Assembly (NCBI GenBank): GCA_050084515.1
Contig: CM114275.1
Span: 16,244,001-16,308,000 of the forward strand
Length of the DNA stretch: 64,000 nt
Source: Blasia pusilla
Taxonomy: Eukaryota > Marchantiophyta > Marchantiopsida > Blasiales
Reading direction: 5' to 3'
Positions 59,584-64,000 of this stretch are shown here, piece by piece; the first letter of the stretch is position 1, and each line of letters opens with the position of its first letter. Made by a program: the position numbers and the translations under genes. Under the pieces are notes generated by a model. It did not search any database and was not told the origin of the DNA. It saw only the letters and a list, made by a program, of their open reading frames with translations.

Positions 59584-59862
59584 CTAGGATGGTTGTCCGG
59601 TGATGGCGGACTTTGTTCATTACCAGTTTGATTCATGGGTGGAGTGATCGAGCGAGGGCCAGGGGAGATGGTGACTTTAGCAGCATTTAGCAGCGCCATC
59701 ATGTGGCCTTTTGATTTGATTGAGGGGCATGTCCATGCAAAGGATACCACCACGCGTGACACTTCTCTGGAGAGGAGTGTTATGGTATCCGCATCGTTCC
59801 GTGGTGGAGAGGTGCCGCTATGGGGCTCGAGTGAGGAGCTCTGACGTTTAGCTAATGAGCAT

Positions 59863-60530
59863 GTGCAGACGGCGTCGAGTGAGGCGTTTGCATTAGAGCG
59901 TGATGGATCAAAGGAACTCGAAGTAGCCATGAGTATTACTATGATCCCTTTGGACCCCACCCCGATTGTGTGGTGCATCCCAGATGAGGGTATTCACGTG
60001 TTGGATCTCTTTGTAGGGATCAAGACTTGCTTAGTTGTTGTTTTGCACGGTGGAGTGTGCGTGTAGCAATACCTATACGTTGAGATTGATGATGTTTTGA
60101 GGCGCGCTTCACTTCAACATGTGGCGCAGTTATAGCTCCAATTTCCCTACTTGTTGTCTGCATCTGCCATCCAGAGGTACCTGAATTTCCTACCAAGGGA
60201 CATTTCATTGTTGGGGGGGGTAGGACTCGGAGCAGGTAGGGACCATAGATTTGGCCTTTGCTGCTTTGCCGTGTCGGGGCCAATCGAGCGCTCGACAAGG
60301 TAGCGGATTGGCTGACACTCGATCCCGGTTGTTTTGGGAGATGATGCAGATATTGTGACACTTGCAGGAGCATCAGTCTCATTCTCGAGCATACATTCTG
60401 GAGAATGTGCCGATTTTGGGCGATTCAAGGTTCTGCGTGGTGACGAGTGCATATCAGGTGCATGCATGGATCGACACGGCAGTGTTGTTGGATGCGGCGA
60501 GTGTAGGTTCATTTTGGTCGTGATGGTAGA
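59863..60530 (+). pseudogene. N-terminal C5-cytosine DNA methyltransferase domain in a retrotransposon (copy A)
   Basis: The plus strand reads VWCIPDEGIHVLDLFVGIKT, with motif I at 59998–60021 (FxGxG eroded to FVGI). After a stop comes QYLYVEIDDVLRRA (60065 onwards), then FLPRDISLLG. Motif IV follows: IDLAFAALPCRGQSSARQGS, with the catalytic cysteine codon at 60272–60274. Next are ADTRSRLFWEMMQIL and motif VI, YILENVPILGDSR (ENV at 60401–60409), then LLDAASVGSF. The 44-codon spacing between PC and ENV is normal for Dcm-type enzymes. Such enzymes transfer a methyl group from SAM to cytosine C5. Stops at about 60064, 60136 and 60335 and at least one frameshift make this copy non-functional. Beyond about 60530 the homology ends. 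Confidence 0.8.
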
Positions 60531-60564
60531 GGTCCACCACGTGCCAGAGGAGATGGAGCCCATA

Positions 60565-60700
60565 AACTAGAGGCGGTGCTTCTCTCACGCATTGATGAGT
60601 TGGAGTTGAGGATGGAAACCATGACAATGATACATCTATGGATGAAGCGGAACTCAAGAGCATCTACTTCAGGTGGCACCTCCATTTCTTATCAGGATAC
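60565..60700 (+). other. Possible gag-like coiled-coil trace
   Basis: Directly after the methyltransferase homology ends, the plus strand reads LLSRIDELELRMETMTMI, a short heptad-like stretch resembling the coiled-coil part of plant Ty3 gag. If correct, a gag piece has been joined to the truncated methyltransferase by rearrangement. Weak evidence. Confidence 0.2.
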
Positions 60701-61890
60701 ATGAAAGGATTTCTCTACCATGGGGTTTATGTGTAGTGCAGGCTAGGTAGAGGTTATTGCGTTGGTGACTCAAGGTGCTACAAGAATGATCGAGACACCA
60801 AGAGATGGGGTGGAGATAGCAAGTTCATAGCAAGTTCTTTTTGATACTCAACATCAACCCTCGATGATGAGATGCAAGTGTAGGAATAGAACTTGAATGG
60901 ATAACTTTAGCATGCATGCCCATCATTACTCTTGTGCACAATCAACATTGAATACTTTGTGTGGTAGGTCGATCTTTACTCTACAAAAAAATCCTTAACC
61001 AACAAGTTAAATCTCCATGTATGCATGCAGCCTACTAGTTAGCACCAACGTTTGTTACCACCTCCACAACTTTGTCGTGGACCGCCAATAGGGACCCCTC
61101 AAATCCACATTGGTGGACACTCATCTATCAACTTATGATACGTAAATTGGTTATTGAAAAATCCATGAAAAAATACATTTGGAATATCCTAGCCACACAT
61201 GGGCCGAAAATTGTCCAAAAATAGGCCAAAACATCTATGGGAAAAGGGATGGAAAACTCGCAAAAAAGCACCGATAGAAATCCATTCATAAAACTTGTAA
61301 GGAAAATTGTCCTCCAAAAATGTATGGCTGGAAAATGTCATAAAAAATTTGCATCTCCGCATCCACTATAATTTTTCAACATGTGGATGTCGCTCAAGCC
61401 ACCCAATGGCCCTCTCTTAGATTGCCACGCATCTAGGTTAAAATGATCACCAAGTCACAATCACCCTCTGCCATGAGAACTCTAACACTCCACTTCCTAC
61501 CCAAACCTGAAAGAGAAAGTGTTCCAAAACCTCTAACATGATAAAGATGCCTCTTAACAACCATCTCCTCATAGACCCTTAGGAAGAGTCAAAAGAACCC
61601 TCCCAAAGTTGGCCTCATAAAATGGCCGCCAAAAATAAACTTATAAAGTTAGCACATGTATTCATAGCTAGTTATATCCATTACATTCTGCCTATGTTTT
61701 AAACTCTTGCCTCTGCCCGCTCTATCTCCCCGTTAGGATATCTGGTGGTTGCACATGTCCATGTGTCCTCAAAGGTAATATGTCATTTTCCTCACCCTTA
61801 GATATAAGCCGAGAGACAACATTTCAGCGCGTGTGTGGCCCTTGCCTTCATATCCTTTGTGTGAGTTTATTTCTTGTGTTTGGATCTCCA
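60701..61890. other. AT-rich spacer, no gene recognised
   Basis: Short ORFs only. No domain or repeat match was noticed. Confidence 0.4.
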
Positions 61891-61899
61891 ATGCCACTT

Positions 61900-63730
61900 T
61901 GTGTTACAATCCTACCGCCACCTCCTTTTCGATGTAACGCTTCATATGAATTGAATGGAAGTCTGACCTTACGATCTTAAAACGCTCGGATGTATTTTTA
62001 TTACTATTCCTACTACGATATACGAGTCTTTTTCTGCGGCACGTACTCATAATTTCTTGCAGGTTCCTTTCCCATCTCACATTTAACAATCCCTACCGTA
62101 TTAGTTCTTCATACCATCTACGAGTAATGCGCAGACATCCATCACGCACCATGCGTCCTAGGTGCTCGCATGTGCTCTCCATTTGGGCTTGCTTCACAAC
62201 GTAGTACCATTGTTTGCTTTTATCGTTGGCTAATTTTTTTAAGGTTTTATCTTCTTCCTTCAATAAACGTGTATCAAGCCTCCACACGACACGGATTGGA
62301 TATTTTTCCTTGGACTAAACGTCTCTTTTGTGACTCCACTAATTCCCTGACGCACCTTTTTGTTGCATGGTACCTGAACAAGCATCGCAGGGAGGGCTTG
62401 GCGAAAGCCGACCACACATCCTACCATGCACCTAAACCTATGCTTTGTGACTCCGCTCATCCATCAAAGAGGCTTTTCCCACGTATTTTTTTACGGGAGG
62501 GGGAGCTCATCCCACATTCTGAAGGTTAAGTTCTATCTGGTTGTTGGTTGCTTCTTTTTGCAACCTCGACCTTATGTTCCTCTTCGTGTATGAGTTGTTG
62601 TTTAAGAATGTTTGAAATGGCAAATGTTGGGAGATGGAAACATATCTCGGAATGTTGGAACTTTTTGCTTTGCAAATCTTGCATTTTCCTTGCTGCTTGA
62701 TATGAAAGGGTGGTTCTCGTCTTTGTGTCCCGAACCAACTTGTTCACATGCGCTTGCACATTTGGGCATGAACTTAAGCAAGAGTGCACACGCTGAACTC
62801 TGTGATTTCGGGGAAATTTCTCAGGAAACATAGGACCCGAAGAAGAAGTTAGTACCTCTAGGAATCCCGCGACAATAATTTTGCAAGAGATTCATGAAGT
62901 CCTAGTCCAGCTTGCGGGTGCAGGGTACGGTTGAATGAGATCTAGAAACATATTTGGCCTCAATGTCAATATTGGGCTTATATGGATTAGAGAGATTTCA
63001 CAAATAGTTAGATCTAGCCATGGACAGTATTCGCGCCTGAAAACCTTAATCCTAGGCTGAGAGAGTTTCTACAATTCTCAAACTTACATTGTTGGGCTAA
63101 TTTCATACTTTGCTCTTTTTTGCCACGCTTGGTCTTACATGTATGTTGATTCCACTTCTTCGATGGGCTAGAGTCCGAGTTACTGCTGATCATCTGTCGT
63201 CTCTATGATTAGCTTTGCGTCTATCTATGCCGAGGGTGTGTGTTTCATTTTTGTTGCATATCTCCGATTAAAGTCCAAGCATGTGAAAAGACTTCTCTAA
63301 GCTTCCGAAGGCTCTTCTCTACTAGGCAACCTCCGTCCTGCCATTTCTTTTGCGAAGTCTGGTTGAACCACCGCTCATTTCTTCATATTCACAAAGTACC
63401 TTTCGCAAGCGGAATACTTAAGCACTGAATCATCCTTCTCCAAGATACATCGGCATTTTTCACAGGTATATTTCCTTCTAGTGGATCTAAATAGTTTCTC
63501 ACTAGGATTATTAGAGAGCAATATTTTAGTGGTTAATGTTGAAACTGCATTAATGGTCTATCCCAACCAGTTGTCATGTGAGTTACGCTTCCATTGTTGT
63601 CCACATCGTGCACAACTGCTACCCTATTGGACACATGGATGTGGAACGTATGGAAAGTTGAACTTCTTATATAGTAGAGATAGCAAGATACATCCTGCAT
63701 GTTAATTCTTTTCAATCTTACCTTCCACAA
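61900..63730 (-). other. Possible, very weak hAT-type transposase debris
   Basis: On the minus strand, VVHDVDNNGSVTH (about 63600–63640) faintly resembles the V.VVTDN.SN segment of plant hAT transposases (DUF659 region). A BED-finger-like arrangement (DGCLRITRRWYEELIR, about 62093–62140) lies further 3', which is the wrong order for one element. Frames are broken everywhere. It may be chance similarity. Nothing else is recognisable in the last 3 kb. Confidence 0.15.
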
Positions 63731-64000
63731 ATGTATGTACTATCATAATAATTCCTAGAATTGCATTGCTTGCATTCAATTTCCATTCTTTGCCTTACCT
63801 ACGTGGGCAACTACAAGTTTTCGTTATGCCACCACCTCGCAACCGTAGAGTGAGGTCTTAATTATCCTTATCAATTTCCTGCACTCTTAATCAAACCGAT
63901 CACATGTGTCTATCTATTTCTTCAATTCTACTCAAAACGAGTCGTCTATCCTCATTTAGACAAGAAGCCAGGGAGAGGTGTTCTGCCAGACATAAGATTT

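Noticed and set aside
62170-62529. 119-codon plus ORF as a gene
   Set aside because: Minus-strand ORFs overlap it with similar quality, and none shows a known domain or conserved splice structure.

Overview
This is a stretch of plant nuclear DNA. Two conserved genes have GT–AG introns of about 0.4–1 kb. The rest is mostly AT-rich non-coding DNA with decayed retroelements of plant type. I found no bacterial operons, rRNA genes or convincing tRNA genes. The sequence alone does not fix the lineage. The retroelement type (a Ty3/gypsy polyprotein with a cytosine methyltransferase domain and a C-terminal PHD-like finger) makes me lean weakly towards a seedless land plant; that is inference.

Layout. 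1–10.7 kb is AT-rich with one unrecognised basic/serine-rich ORF (4979–5600, minus) and a degenerate repeat carrying TTGACC motifs (8.3–8.7 kb). 10.76–12.4 kb holds an LTR-like repeat and an integrase remnant. 14.1–15.6 kb is a near-identical 460 bp inverted repeat around a 588 bp loop. 16.7–18.5 kb is a decayed non-LTR-type reverse transcriptase. 18.9–19.9, 24.6–25.7 and 30.3–31.0 kb are GC-rich islands without recognised genes. 31.03–31.45 kb is a 37 bp minisatellite.

33.2–43.8 kb is the genic core, read from the minus strand. It holds an E2F-associated phosphoprotein (EAPP) homologue in at least three exons and a PYM/WIBG homologue (partner of Y14 and Mago, an exon-junction-complex recycling factor) in four exons. 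Both reading frames stay intact across canonical splice sites. EAPP intron 1 carries a long near-perfect hairpin, and its presumed first coding exon carries an in-frame 24 bp minisatellite.

45.6–60.7 kb is a graveyard of one Ty3/gypsy family, with several fragments in both orientations plus its LTRs. The order that can be pieced together is protease, linker, C5-cytosine DNA methyltransferase (motifs I, IV, VI, IX/X), linker, reverse transcriptase, RNase H, integrase, PHD-like finger. Three fragments preserve different parts of the methyltransferase. A separate Ty3 family without a visible methyltransferase lies at 49.5–50.4 kb. The methyltransferase-bearing retrotransposon is the most unusual thing in the window. 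All copies here are broken by stops, frameshifts, deletions and inversions, so any active copy would have to lie elsewhere in the genome.

The 60.7–64 kb tail is AT-rich, with at most a very weak hAT-transposase-like trace.
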